The notes: generated by a model from the letters alone, not told the origin. Shown: positions 27,513 through 36,691, counted from the stretch's first letter. The stretch: DNA of 64,000 nucleotides from Holophagales bacterium (GCA_016714815.1 JADKBZ010000005.1:429520-493519), one strand, 5' to 3'. Program-made: numbers and translations.

Positions 27513-27623
27513 GTCGATCCCCTCCGCCGCCTAGTATCGCCCCATGGGAAGGCCACCGGCGCCTCCGGAGACGCCACGAAGTCCAAACGGGTCCGCCCGT
27601 CGTTGTAGGGTCGTGGGACTCGC

Positions 27624-28064
27624 GTGACCGTTCGACCGACCATTCGCTCCTTCGCGCCCCCCGCGGCCGCGACCCTCGCGACCGCCGCCGCGATGCTCGT
27701 CCTCGACCTGGTGTGGCTCGGCGTCGTGGCGCGCGGGCTCTACACGTCCGCCCTCGGCCCCCTGATGCGTCCGGAGGCCTACTGGCCCGCGGCCGCCCTC
27801 TTCTACGCCTTCTACGTCGGCGTGATCGTGACCTGGGCCGTCCTCGGCACGGACGGACCCATGGCCGCCGCCCGTCGCGGCGCGGCCCTCGGCTTCGTCG
27901 CCTACACGACCTACGACCTGACGAACTGGGCCGTCCTCAGGGACTGGCCTGCCTGGATCGTCCCGGTCGACATCACGTGGGGAGTCGTCCTGACGGCGGT
28001 CGCCGCCCTGGCGGGGAAGCTCGCCCAGCGAGGCCTCCAGACGCCGCGGGGCACCGCCCGTTGA
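27624..28064 (+). CDS. DUF2177 family membrane protein
   Basis: The 146-residue product (GTG 27624) has four transmembrane segments and the family pattern DLVWLGVVARGLY near the start and TYDLTNWAVLRDWP in the third segment. The function is unknown. Its stop overlaps the TTG start of the acyltransferase gene (TTGA), so the two are translationally coupled. Confidence 0.85.
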   Translation: MTVRPTIRSFAPPAAATLATAAAMLVLDLVWLGVVARGLYTSALGPLMRPEAYWPAAALFYAFYVGVIVTWAVLGTDGPMAAARRGAALGFVAYTTYDLTNWAVLRDWPAWIVPVDITWGVVLTAVAALAGKLAQRGLQTPRGTAR

Positions 28065-29110
28065 CCCCCCGGAACGAGTCGCGGCCGTCGATCTGGTCCC
28101 GGCGCGCGGTCACCGTCCCCGCCTGCCTCCTGCTGGCCGGACTCGTATTTTTCACGGCGCCGCTCTGGGTCGTCATCGCCCTCGCCTGGGACACGCTCGC
28201 CGGTACCGCGCGAAAACGGCCCCGGACCCGGGCGCTCGCGTTCTTCGCCCTCTACCTCGGCTGCGAGGTCGCGGGCCTCCTCGCCGCCTCCCTCCTCTGG
28301 ATCGTCACTCTCGGCGGACGGGTCGGCGGGCCCCGGCGCTGGATCGAGCTCAACGCGGCCCTCCAGCGCCGCTGGGCCGGCGCCCTCTTCTTCGGAAGCC
28401 TCCGCCTCTTCTCGATGCGGGTTCGGACCGAGGGCCTCGAGCTCGCGGGCACCGGGCCGTTCCTCCTCTTCGTGCGTCACGCGAGCATGGCCGACACGGT
28501 CCTGGCGGCGGCGTTCGTCGGGAATCCCGGACGGCTCCTCCTCCGATACGTCCTGAAGCGCGAGCTGCTCTGGGACCCCTGTCTCGACGTCGTCGGCCGC
28601 CGCCTCCCCAATGCCTTCGTGAACCGCCGGGGGCCAGGCCTCGACGCGGAGGTCGCCGCGATCGCGAGCCTCGCCACCGGGCTCGACGCGCGGTCGGGCG
28701 TCCTCATCTATCCCGAAGGGAGGCGCTTCAGCGACGAGGCCCGGAGCGCGGCGGTCGCCGCGCTCGAGGGAAGAGGGGAGGACGAGCTCGCGAAGATCGC
28801 AGGAGGGTTCCGGAACGTCCTGCCGCCGCGGCTCCGCGGGCCGCTCGCCCTTCTCGACGCGGCCCCGGGGGTCGACGTCGTCTTCCTGGAGCACACGGGC
28901 TTCGAGGGCGCTTCGACCTTTCCGAAGCTCTGGCATGGGGCGCTCGTCGGAGGGACCGTCCGCGTCCGGCTCCGCCGGGTCCCGGCCTCCTCGATCCCGG
29001 CCGAGGGCCGCGACCGGTGGCTCTTCGAGAGGTGGGCCGAAATCGACGTGTGGATATCGGCGGCCCGGGCGGCAGGAGCCGCCGAGCCGGCCGGAAGGAG
29101 AGATCCGTGA
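28061..29110 (+). CDS. Membrane 1-acylglycerol-3-phosphate acyltransferase-like (PlsC family) protein
   Basis: The 349-residue product is read from TTG 28061, which overlaps the upstream stop. Two N-terminal hydrophobic segments precede a PlsC-type domain. The HX4D motif is present as RHASMAD and the EGxR motif as IYPEGRRF. Such proteins transfer acyl groups to lysophospholipids at the inner membrane; the exact substrate is unknown. The domain is longer than in PlsC, with an insertion after the EGRRF block. Its end overlaps the next start in a GTGA. Confidence 0.78.
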   Translation: MTPRNESRPSIWSRRAVTVPACLLLAGLVFFTAPLWVVIALAWDTLAGTARKRPRTRALAFFALYLGCEVAGLLAASLLWIVTLGGRVGGPRRWIELNAALQRRWAGALFFGSLRLFSMRVRTEGLELAGTGPFLLFVRHASMADTVLAAAFVGNPGRLLLRYVLKRELLWDPCLDVVGRRLPNAFVNRRGPGLDAEVAAIASLATGLDARSGVLIYPEGRRFSDEARSAAVAALEGRGEDELAKIAGGFRNVLPPRLRGPLALLDAAPGVDVVFLEHTGFEGASTFPKLWHGALVGGTVRVRLRRVPASSIPAEGRDRWLFERWAEIDVWISAARAAGAAEPAGRRDP

Positions 29111-29910
29111 CGCTCGACCTCCTGATCGGGAACGGGGCGGTCGTCCTCGCCCTGATGACGGCGCTCTGGGCCGCCAGCGTTTTCCGGAAGGACGCCAGCA
29201 TCGTCGACCCGTGGTGGTCGATCGGCTTCCTCCTCGTCACCGCGCACACCGCCTTTCGGACCGGCCTCACGCCGGGGAAGACGCTTCTCCTGGTCCTGGT
29301 CGGGGCCTGGGCGCTGCGCCTCTGGCTCCACCTCCTCTCCCGGAGCCGGGGAAAGGCCGAGGACCCGCGCTACGCGGCGTTCCGCCGAAAATACGGCGCC
29401 GACCGCTACTGGTGGGTCAGCTTCTTCCAGGTATTTCTCCTGCAGGGAGTCCTGGTCGTCCTCATCTCGGCCCCGCTCCAGCTCGCGGCCGCCGCGCGCG
29501 GGCCCGACCCGGTCTCGCTCACCGACCTCACCGGCCTGGCGCTCTTCGCCACCGGGTTCGTCATCGAGGCCGTCGCCGACGCCCAGCTGCAAACGTTCCG
29601 CGCGTCGCGAGACCGTGGAGGACCGTCCGCCCCTGGTCCCGTCCTCGACACCGGCCTCTGGCGCTTCAGCCGCCACCCCAACTACTTCGGCGAGGCCGTC
29701 CTCTGGTGGGGCTTCTTCCTCTGCGCCCTCGACCAGCCGGCAGGCTGGGCGACCTTCCTCGCCCCGGCGCTGATGACCTTCCTCCTCGTGAAGGTCTCCG
29801 GCGTCGCGATGCTCGACGCGCACCTGGCCGCGACGCGCCCCGAGTACGCGGAGTACATCCGGAGGACCTCCGGGTTCGTCCCGCGGCCGCCGAGGCGCCT
29901 CCCTTCCTGA
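29107..29910 (+). CDS. DUF1295 (steroid 5-alpha-reductase-like) membrane protein
   Basis: The 267-residue product begins at GTG 29107 inside the upstream stop. It has about six membrane segments and the DUF1295 signatures SIVDPWWSIGF, RYWWVSFFQVF, the conserved LWRFSRHPNYFGE motif and EYIRRTSGFVPRPP. The RHPNYFGE block is shared with NADPH-dependent steroid/enoyl reductases and isoprenylcysteine methyltransferase-like proteins. A lipid substrate is plausible, given the coupled acyltransferase (inference). Confidence 0.88.
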   Translation: MTLDLLIGNGAVVLALMTALWAASVFRKDASIVDPWWSIGFLLVTAHTAFRTGLTPGKTLLLVLVGAWALRLWLHLLSRSRGKAEDPRYAAFRRKYGADRYWWVSFFQVFLLQGVLVVLISAPLQLAAAARGPDPVSLTDLTGLALFATGFVIEAVADAQLQTFRASRDRGGPSAPGPVLDTGLWRFSRHPNYFGEAVLWWGFFLCALDQPAGWATFLAPALMTFLLVKVSGVAMLDAHLAATRPEYAEYIRRTSGFVPRPPRRLPS

Positions 29911-29963
29911 GGCCGAAGCGCCGCTTCGCCGACTCGAGGCCGGCGAGAAGCGCGGGTGACCTC

Positions 29964-30401
29964 CTAGGCGCCGTCGCGGCTCACGATCGCCGCGGTCGCC
30001 ATCAGCTCCTCCAGGAGCGCGAGGGCGGTCTTGCCGCTCAGCCCGAACGGATCGAAGACCGCGGCCTCCGAGAACCTGAGGATGATTCCCCGGTTGATCC
30101 GGTTCAGGTTCACGCTGCCGATCCGCCAGGTCTCGAAGCGCCGCTCGCCGATCTCGGCGTAGTCGAGCAGGGTGACGTCCCGGTGGCGCGGGTCGCGCAG
30201 GATGCGGCCGTACAGCTCGTTCACCGCGGCGCGCCCCCCCTCGAGCACCTGGAGGAAGACGTCGGCCTCGGAGGAGGTGCAGAGGATGCCGGTGATGCCG
30301 TGCGCGGCGTTGTGGGCCCGGGCCTGCTCCAGGATCGAGGCGATGAGCGCCTCGTCGATCCTGTCCGCGGCGCGGCTGGCGTAGAGGAGACGGACGAGCA
30401 T
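29964..30401 (-). CDS. BLUF-domain blue-light photoreceptor
   Basis: The 145-residue product starts at ATG 30401 (MLVRLLYASRA). It has the three flavin-network residues at the expected spacing: Tyr7, Asn31 (NAAHGITG) and Gln51 (FLQVLEGG). A later RFETWRIG segment corresponds to the Trp/Met region. BLUF proteins bind FAD and switch hydrogen bonding under blue light. A helical tail of about 45 residues has no recognisable output domain, so this is a short BLUF protein acting by protein contact. It lies 11 bases downstream of folE on the same strand, so co-transcription is likely. Confidence 0.9.
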   Translation of the reverse strand: MLVRLLYASRAADRIDEALIASILEQARAHNAAHGITGILCTSSEADVFLQVLEGGRAAVNELYGRILRDPRHRDVTLLDYAEIGERRFETWRIGSVNLNRINRGIILRFSEAAVFDPFGLSGKTALALLEELMATAAIVSRDGA

Positions 30402-30412
30402 CTGGTCTCTCC

Positions 30413-31144
30413 CTACTGCATCCGGCCCGCCAGCAGCGAGAGGAACTCGCGCCGCAGGTCGGGGTTCTTGAGAAAGGAGCCGCGCATGATGCTGTTCGTC
30501 ATCTTGGAATCCGAGTCCTTCACGCCGCGCCACTTCATGCAGAAGTGGTCGGCTTCCATGACGACCGCCAGACCGTCGGGCTGCATCTTGTTCTGGAGCA
30601 GCCCGGCGAGCTCGGTGATCGCCTCTTCCTGGATCTGCGGCCTCGTCATCACCCACTCCACGAGGCGCGCGTACTTCGAAAGGCCGATGAGGGCGGAGTG
30701 CTCGTTCGGCATCACCCCGACCCAGACGCGCCCGATGATCGGGCAGAGGTGGTGGGAGCAGGCGCTGCGCACCGTGACCGGACCGACGATCATCAGCTCG
30801 CTGAGGTGGCCCACGTTCGGGAACTCGGTCACCGGGGGCTGCGGCACGTAGCGCCCCGCGAAGACCTCCGTCAGGTACATCTTGGCGACCCTTCGGGCCG
30901 TGTCCCGCGTGTTGTGGTCGGTCTCGATGTCGATGACGAGCGCCCGGAGGACGTCCTCGACGCGGTCCGCGACCTCCTGCCGCAGAAGCTCGAGCTCCCC
31001 GTCCTCCAGGTAGGCGGCGATGTTGTCGTTGGCGCGGAACCGCCCGTGCGCCCCGCGGATCCGCTCCCGGATCCGGTCGGCGACCGGCGTGCGCCCGTCG
31101 TCGACGCGGCTTGCGGGCTCCACCGCCCCGGCCTGAGTCGCCAT
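30413..31144 (-). CDS. folE: GTP cyclohydrolase I
   Basis: The 243-residue product starts at ATG 31144, preceded by a GGAGAG ribosome site. Zinc ligands are in SACSHHLCP and in CMKWRGVKD, with the family strings NVGHLSELMIVGPV and YARLVEWVMTRPQIQE. The enzyme converts GTP to 7,8-dihydroneopterin triphosphate for folate or other pterins. The N-terminus has about 45 extra residues before the core. It is coupled to the BLUF gene, an unusual partner. Confidence 0.95.
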   Translation of the reverse strand: MATQAGAVEPASRVDDGRTPVADRIRERIRGAHGRFRANDNIAAYLEDGELELLRQEVADRVEDVLRALVIDIETDHNTRDTARRVAKMYLTEVFAGRYVPQPPVTEFPNVGHLSELMIVGPVTVRSACSHHLCPIIGRVWVGVMPNEHSALIGLSKYARLVEWVMTRPQIQEEAITELAGLLQNKMQPDGLAVVMEADHFCMKWRGVKDSDSKMTNSIMRGSFLKNPDLRREFLSLLAGRMQ

Positions 31145-31296
31145 GAGGACACTCTCCTTCGAAAAAAGCCTAGCACGCGGCCACGGACGCCGAAACGGCC
31201 CCGCGCCGGTTCCCGCGGCGCCGCCGGCGACGACGGCCCTCTTCCCGGACACTCGTCGTCTCTTCTACGCCGCCTGTGGTCCGACGGACGTTCGTC

Positions 31297-32874
31297 CTAC
31301 CCTCGCGCTCTCCAGTACCCGTGGAAGCTGATCGGGACGTGGTGGTCGAGAAGAACGCGAGCGACCGGTCCCGCCGCGATCCGCCCGGCGTCGAGGATGG
31401 CGAGCGAGCTCCGCCTTTCGCGCCCGTCGTAGAGCTCCACGAGGAGCCAGCCCCTCCCTTCCTCGAAGCCCTCCCCGGCCGCCGGATCGGGAACGAAGAC
31501 CGGCTCGCTGGTGAAGACGTCGCCGTCGAACGCGCATTCCTCGGTGCTTCCGGTCTCGAAGTCGACCCGCGCGACGGCGTTCCAGAAGAACTCCTTCGGC
31601 CTCGCGCTCGCCACGAAGCCCCACCGGTTCCGCCGGCCGAGGAGGCGGTCGTCGATCCGGGGCCACTCGAAGTTCCCCGCCGCCACGACGTCGTTCCGCG
31701 CCCGCTTCCCGCCCGGCCCGACCCGGATCCGGCGGACCAGCCCCGGATGGTCGAACCGGCCCGGGCGGCCCTGCATCACCGCGAGGACGAGCGGATCGGG
31801 ACCGATGAAGTGGTCGGGGTTCTCGTAGCCGACGAAGTCGAGGACGAGGTCGTCTCCCTCCTCGTGCCCGTTGAAGGAGTGCCACATGAACGACGCGTCG
31901 GTCTCGACGAACCGCGGGGCGATCCCGCCTCCCCGGCGATCCCTCGGCAGGATCATCAGGAGGCTCCCGTCGGCCCCGTTCCAGCGGAGGGAGTCGACGA
32001 TGCTCCGCAGGCCCAGCAGGAGCCCCCGGACCTCGATCGTCGCCGGGTGCAGGTGGAGGACGACGAACCGCTTCGTGACGAACCAGTCGTGGAGGTAGGA
32101 GTAACGCGGAAGAGGGTGGACGTCGTGTCCGGCGAGGGAGCCGTCGGGGGCGAAGGTCGTCAGGTGGACTCTCGCGGTCCGGCCGTACTCGAGGCCGAAG
32201 TGGAGCCACTCGCCGCTCTCGACGTCGATCTTCGAGTGGGCCGCGTAGAGGGTCAGGCCGCGCGGCAGGCCGAACGTCGTCTCGCCGATCGTCCCGAGCG
32301 TGTCGTCGTCGAGCTCCCACGGGAGACCCGTCTCGTCGAAGGCGTAGACCCGGCCCCGCCACGGGACCGCCGTGATGCCGGCCTGGCTCCGGATGGACCG
32401 GTTCGGCAGGAGGTTCGCGAAGACTCCCCCCGGGGCCTGGGTGCTGAACGTGCCGTAGACGAACGCGCCGGCCCGTTCTTCCGCCACGAACTTCTCCGTC
32501 CGCACGAAGCGCGCGCGGTACTCGACGCCGGAGTCGCCGAACCGGAACAGCTGGACGAGTCCGTCGCCGTCGAGGAGCGCCCTCCGGCGCCGCCCGCCGC
32601 GGTCGAAGAGGCCGGGCCCGTTCCGGTAGAGGCTCCCGCGCAGGCCTTTCGGGATCGCGCCCTCGACGCGCGGGGCGTACGACCTCTCCGCCAGGAGACT
32701 CGTCCCGAGGCCGCCCCACGGCTCGGCGTCGATCAGGGCGGTCGTGCGGCTCGTGCGCAGGGCGGGGCTGGAAGCGCAGGCCGGCGCGCCGAGCGCGAGG
32801 CCGCCCGAGGCGAGGAGGCGAAGGAGCGTCCTCCTGGTCAGGCGGCTTCCTGCGGGGAGGTCGTGACCGGTCAC
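31297..32874 (-). CDS. Tat-exported carotenoid oxygenase
   Basis: The 525-residue product (GTG 32874; no good ribosome site seen) has a Tat-like leader (LTRRTLLRLLASGG) with a Cys at the end of the hydrophobic part (GAPACASS), possibly a lipoprotein cleavage site. The RPE65/CCD family beta-propeller follows: IPKGLRGSLYRNGPG, LLDGDGLVQLFRF, and iron-ligand His candidates in YAAHSKID, YLHDWFVT, FMWHSFNG and the C-terminal ISFHGYW. These enzymes cut carotenoid or stilbenoid double bonds. An exported form is less common than cytosolic ones. It is upstream of folE and the BLUF gene on the same strand. Confidence 0.88.
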   Translation of the reverse strand: MTGHDLPAGSRLTRRTLLRLLASGGLALGAPACASSPALRTSRTTALIDAEPWGGLGTSLLAERSYAPRVEGAIPKGLRGSLYRNGPGLFDRGGRRRRALLDGDGLVQLFRFGDSGVEYRARFVRTEKFVAEERAGAFVYGTFSTQAPGGVFANLLPNRSIRSQAGITAVPWRGRVYAFDETGLPWELDDDTLGTIGETTFGLPRGLTLYAAHSKIDVESGEWLHFGLEYGRTARVHLTTFAPDGSLAGHDVHPLPRYSYLHDWFVTKRFVVLHLHPATIEVRGLLLGLRSIVDSLRWNGADGSLLMILPRDRRGGGIAPRFVETDASFMWHSFNGHEEGDDLVLDFVGYENPDHFIGPDPLVLAVMQGRPGRFDHPGLVRRIRVGPGGKRARNDVVAAGNFEWPRIDDRLLGRRNRWGFVASARPKEFFWNAVARVDFETGSTEECAFDGDVFTSEPVFVPDPAAGEGFEEGRGWLLVELYDGRERRSSLAILDAGRIAAGPVARVLLDHHVPISFHGYWRARG

Positions 32875-33105
32875 GGGCGGTATGCGACGGGACGTTCCAT
32901 CTTCTCCCAGCGGCCCGAGGCGGCCGTCTTCCCGGACGGGGCCTCGTCCCGTCGAGGATAGGCCTTCGCTTCCCCTTCCGGGCTCCCCCTGCCCGCCCCG
33001 GCCCGCCGGTCGAGCCGGGAACCACGGGCGTCGTAGGATGATCCGAACGGGCGGGACCGTTGCGTCGACCGCCGAAGAGTGCGAACGGTGTCGGAGAGGG
33101 GCGAA

Positions 33106-33888
33106 ATGCGAAACAGGAAAAGACTTCTCACGATCCTCGTTCTCGTGGCGGGCTCGGCGTGGGGCTGCGGCCGACCGGCCGCGCCCCCCGAGACCGAACG
33201 AGCGCCCGATCGCCCGGTCGGCAGCGCTTCCGCGGGAGTCGGCGAGCTCGGCCGTCTCGCCATGGGACGGACGGCCAAGGGACCGGAAGGACACAATTTC
33301 ACGGAGGTCTACGAGCGTTACTTCTCGCCTCTGAGGGCCGAGCCGATCAAGATCCTGGAGATCGGAATCGACCGCGGAGGATCCCTCCTCCTCTGGAGGG
33401 ACTACTTCCCGAAGGCCCAGGTCTTCGGAATCGACATCGAGAGCCGGTCCGACATGGATACGGATCGCATCCACACCTTCGTCGCCGACCAGTCGAGCCG
33501 TCCGCAGCTCGGCGCGTTCCTCGCGAAGTTCCCGGGGCCCTACGACATCATCCTGGACGACGGCGGCCACTCCATGGAGCAGCAGCAGGTCAGCCTCGGC
33601 TTCCTGTTCGGGCAGGTCCGGCCGGGCGGCCTCTACATCGTCGAGGACGTCCACACCTCGCTCCCCGCCTTCTACCCTTCGAAGTTCTTCGCCGTCGACG
33701 CCGACGGGAGCAACAGCACCCTCCGGATGCTCGAGACCTTCGTCCGGACGGGACGGTTCGAGAGCCGCTACATGACGGCGGAGGAGGCCGGACTCCTCAC
33801 CGGGCAGGTCGAGTTCAGCAACCTCTTCCACCGCACGAACACGCCGCCCGGCATCACCTGCATCCTCGGGAGGAAGGCGCCCCGCTGA
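33106..33888 (+). CDS. Putative lipoprotein carrying a class I SAM-methyltransferase-like domain
   Basis: The 260-residue product starts at ATG 33106, which has a GGAGAGGGG ribosome site; the GTG at 33079 would hide the leader. The first 21 residues (MRNRKRLLTILVLVAGSAWG, then Cys21) look like a lipoprotein signal, with an atypical Trp at -2. After an Ala/Pro linker comes a methyltransferase fold: IKILEIGIDRGGSLLLW (motif I), VFGIDIE, DIILDDGGHSMEQQQ and PGGLYIVEDVHTS. This resembles the sugar O-methyltransferase group of macrolide pathways. SAM is not expected outside the cytoplasm, so either the leader is a non-cleaved membrane anchor or the domain has another role. Confidence 0.75.
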   Translation: MRNRKRLLTILVLVAGSAWGCGRPAAPPETERAPDRPVGSASAGVGELGRLAMGRTAKGPEGHNFTEVYERYFSPLRAEPIKILEIGIDRGGSLLLWRDYFPKAQVFGIDIESRSDMDTDRIHTFVADQSSRPQLGAFLAKFPGPYDIILDDGGHSMEQQQVSLGFLFGQVRPGGLYIVEDVHTSLPAFYPSKFFAVDADGSNSTLRMLETFVRTGRFESRYMTAEEAGLLTGQVEFSNLFHRTNTPPGITCILGRKAPR

Positions 33889-33934
33889 CGGGAGAGCGCG
33901 GGGTTTCCCGCGCCCGTCCCGGAAGGAGGACCCC

Positions 33935-34384
33935 GTGACCTGGAATCTCACCGTCGCCGCCGTCGTCGAACGCGCCGGGCGTTTCCTCGTCGTGGAGGAG
34001 ATGGATCCGGGACACCCCGGTCCCGTCTGGAACCAGCCCGCGGGGCACGTCGACCCGGGCGAGGCGATCCTTGCCGCCGTCGTCCGCGAGGTGCGCGAGG
34101 AGACGGGCCTCGCGTTCCAGCCCGTCTGCCTCGTCGGCGTCTACCAGCTCCTCGCGCGAAACGGCCGCGACTACTGCCGCATCTGCTTCGCCGGCACGGT
34201 CCCCGACGGCGCCGAGGCCCGGGCCGAGGACCCGGAGGAGATCCGCGCCTGCCACTGGCTCACCCGCGACGAGATCGCCGCGGGGCGTCCCCGCTCGAGC
34301 GTCGTCCTGAAATGCCTCGACGACTACCTTGCGGGCGCGCGCCTGCCGCTCGACGCGGTGGCGCACTTCCACTCCGACAGGTGA
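33935..34384 (+). CDS. Nudix hydrolase (NudJ-like)
   Basis: The 149-residue product is read from GTG 33935, preceded by a strong GGAAGGAGG ribosome site. The Nudix box is complete: GHVDPGE, seven residues, then REVREETGL. The QPAGHVDPGE context and C-terminal HFHSD resemble NudJ-type thiamine-pyrophosphate/nucleotide phosphatases. Cytosolic; the exact substrate is not known. Confidence 0.88.
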   Translation: MTWNLTVAAVVERAGRFLVVEEMDPGHPGPVWNQPAGHVDPGEAILAAVVREVREETGLAFQPVCLVGVYQLLARNGRDYCRICFAGTVPDGAEARAEDPEEIRACHWLTRDEIAAGRPRSSVVLKCLDDYLAGARLPLDAVAHFHSDR

Positions 34385-34436
34385 CGCCGCGCCCCGGGCG
34401 GGGCCGCCCCTCGCGCCGCCACGACGGGCGGGCGCA

Positions 34437-34967
34437 TCAGCCCTGTGGCTTGTAGCGGTGCTCGTCGCAGAACGTGGACTGCGGCGTGTGGGCAGGGCGG
34501 AAGCAGACCCGGCACGTCCCGGCCACGGGGGGCGGGCCCGCCGTTTTCACCGGGTGCCTCTTCAGCATCTCCACGAGAAATCCGACGGCAAAGACGCCGG
34601 CCGCGACGAGGACGCCGAGGGGGACCGCGAGGAGGGCGGTCACTCCGACCAGTGCGAGCCCGACGCCCGCGACGAGGCCGGCGGCCCCGGCGGTGAGGAG
34701 CGGGATCGTCAATCCCCTCCCCGTCGCCTGCTTCTTCTGCTGCTGCGCCGCGAGCGCCGCCCGGACGTGCGCCTCGGGGATCCCGAGCTCCTCCGCGATC
34801 GCGAAGACGTTCCCCTCGTTCTTCAGCGAGGGGAGCTCGGACTCCTGCTTCAGGGCCTCGCCCTGGAGGCGGCTCGCCTCCTGCAGGACCGCCGTCAGCT
34901 CGTCGCCCGAGAGCTCGACCGACGGAGGGGCCGGTCGCGGACGCTGCCGGAGGGACTCTTCGACCAT
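34437..34967 (-). CDS. Membrane protein with C-terminal Cys/His cluster, unknown
   Basis: The 176-residue product has a helical charged N-terminal half (to about residue 85), two adjacent transmembrane helices (LTIPLLTAGAAGLVAGVGLA and AVPLGVLVAAGVFAVGFLVE) and a C-terminal CRVCFRPAHTPQSTFCDEH segment that could bind zinc. The helix-loop EEASRLQGE / EELGIPEAHVRAAL looks like a small DNA-binding or SHOCT-like element, but no family was recognised. It is convergent with the Nudix gene and 17 bases from the stop of nothing else; it precedes ettA on the same strand order. Confidence 0.6.
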   Translation of the reverse strand: MVEESLRQRPRPAPPSVELSGDELTAVLQEASRLQGEALKQESELPSLKNEGNVFAIAEELGIPEAHVRAALAAQQQKKQATGRGLTIPLLTAGAAGLVAGVGLALVGVTALLAVPLGVLVAAGVFAVGFLVEMLKRHPVKTAGPPPVAGTCRVCFRPAHTPQSTFCDEHRYKPQG

Positions 34968-35008
34968 GCGGGAATTCTAGAGGAAGCGGGGCGCCCCGGC
35001 TCTCGTCC

Positions 35009-36691
35009 CTACCCCGTCGTCAGCTTCCGGTACTTGATCCGGTGCGGCTGGTCGGCGGCCGAGCCGAGGCGCTTGTGCCGGTCGGCCTCGTACTCCTGGT
35101 AGTTCCCCTCGAACCAGAAGGTCTTCGAGTCTCCCTCGAAGGCGAGCATGTGGGTCGCGACGCGGTCGAGGAACCAGCGGTCGTGCGAGATGACGACGGC
35201 GCAGCCGGCGAAGGAGAGGAGGGCCTCTTCCAGCGCCCGGAGCGTGTCGACGTCGAGGTCGTTCGTCGGCTCGTCGAGGAGGAGGAGGTTGCCGGCCTTC
35301 TTGACGGTCCGCGCGAGGTGGAGGCGGTTCATCTCGCCGCCCGAGAGGTCGCCGATCCGCTTCTGCTGGTCGGCCCCCTTGAAGTTGAACATCGAGCACC
35401 AGGCGCGGCTGCTCATCTCGCGCCGGCCGACCATGATCTTCTCTTCGCCGCCCGAGATCTCCTCCCAGACCGACTTCGTCTTGTCGGGCCGGTCGCGGTT
35501 CTGGTCGACGTACGAGGGGAAGACCGTCTCCCCCACCTTCAGGACGCCGCCGTCGGGCGTCTCGAGGCCCATGATCATCTTGAAGAGGGTCGTCTTGCCG
35601 GCCCCGTTCGGGCCGATGACGCCGACGATGCCCCCCTTGGGCAGGTCGAAGGAGAGGTCGTCGAAGAGGAGGTTGTCGCCGTACGACTTCTTCAGGCTCT
35701 CCGACCGGACGACGACGTCGCCGAGGCGGGGCCCGGCCGGGATGTAGATCTCGTTCGTCTCGCCGCGGCCCTCGGAGCCGCTGTCGGCGAGGAGCTGCTC
35801 GTAGGCCTGCAGGCGCGCCTTCCCCTTCGCGTGCCGGGCACGGGGGGCCATGCGAACCCACTCGAGCTCGCGCTCGAGCGTCTTCTGCTTGGTCGTCTCG
35901 GCCTTCTCCTCCTGGGCGAGGCGCGACGCCTTCTGCTCGAGCCAGGAGGTGTAGTTCCCCTTCCACGGGATGCCGGCGCCGCGGTCGAGCTCGAGGATCC
36001 ACTGGGCGACGTTGTCGAGGAAGTAGCGGTCGTGCGTGACGGCGACGACGGTGCCGGGGTACTCGGCGAGGTGCTGCTCGAGCCAGGCGACCGACTCGGC
36101 GTCGAGGTGGTTCGTCGGCTCGTCGAGGAGGAGGAGGTCGGGCTTCTCGAGGAGGACGCGGCAGAGCGCGACGCGCCGGCGCTCGCCCCCGGAGATCTTC
36201 GTGACGTCGGCGTCGGCGGGCGGGCAGCGGAGCGCGTCCATCGCCGTCTCGAGGGTCCGGTCGAGGTCCCAGCCGTTCGCCGCCTCGATGGCGTCCTGGA
36301 CGCGGCCGTACTCGGCCATGACCTTCTCCATCTCGTCGTCGGAGAGGCTCTCGCCCATCTTCTCGCCCAGCTCGTCGAAGCGCGCGAGGAGCTTCTTGAT
36401 CGGCGCAACGGCGGCCTCGACGTTCTCGAGAACGGTCTTGGCGGGGTCGAGCCACGGGTCCTGGGCGAGGAAGCCGACGCGCGTCCCGTCGGCGGGGAAC
36501 GCCTCGCCGTTGAACTCGGTGTCGACGCCCGCCATGATCCTGAGGAGCGACGATTTCCCCGCGCCGTTCAGGCCGAGGACGCCGATCTTGGCGCCGGGGA
36601 AGAAGGAGAGATAGATCCCTTTCAGGATCTCTCTCTGGGGCGGGACGACCTTGCGGAGGTTGACCATCGTGTAGATGTATTGCGCTGCCAT
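35009..36691 (-). CDS. ettA: Energy-dependent translational throttle protein EttA (ABC-F ATPase)
   Basis: The 560-residue product starts at ATG 36691 (MAAQYIYTMVNLRKVVPPQR), the standard EttA N-terminus. It has two ABC domains (Walker A LGLNGAGKSS and IGPNGAGKTT; signatures KISGGERRR and LSGGEMNR; Walker B LLLLDEPTN in both) separated by the P-site tRNA-interacting linker rich in Glu/Lys. EttA binds the ribosomal E site and gates translation by ATP/ADP state. The length is typical (about 555-560). It is divergent from the DUF2911 gene. Confidence 0.96.
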   Translation of the reverse strand: MAAQYIYTMVNLRKVVPPQREILKGIYLSFFPGAKIGVLGLNGAGKSSLLRIMAGVDTEFNGEAFPADGTRVGFLAQDPWLDPAKTVLENVEAAVAPIKKLLARFDELGEKMGESLSDDEMEKVMAEYGRVQDAIEAANGWDLDRTLETAMDALRCPPADADVTKISGGERRRVALCRVLLEKPDLLLLDEPTNHLDAESVAWLEQHLAEYPGTVVAVTHDRYFLDNVAQWILELDRGAGIPWKGNYTSWLEQKASRLAQEEKAETTKQKTLERELEWVRMAPRARHAKGKARLQAYEQLLADSGSEGRGETNEIYIPAGPRLGDVVVRSESLKKSYGDNLLFDDLSFDLPKGGIVGVIGPNGAGKTTLFKMIMGLETPDGGVLKVGETVFPSYVDQNRDRPDKTKSVWEEISGGEEKIMVGRREMSSRAWCSMFNFKGADQQKRIGDLSGGEMNRLHLARTVKKAGNLLLLDEPTNDLDVDTLRALEEALLSFAGCAVVISHDRWFLDRVATHMLAFEGDSKTFWFEGNYQEYEADRHKRLGSAADQPHRIKYRKLTTG

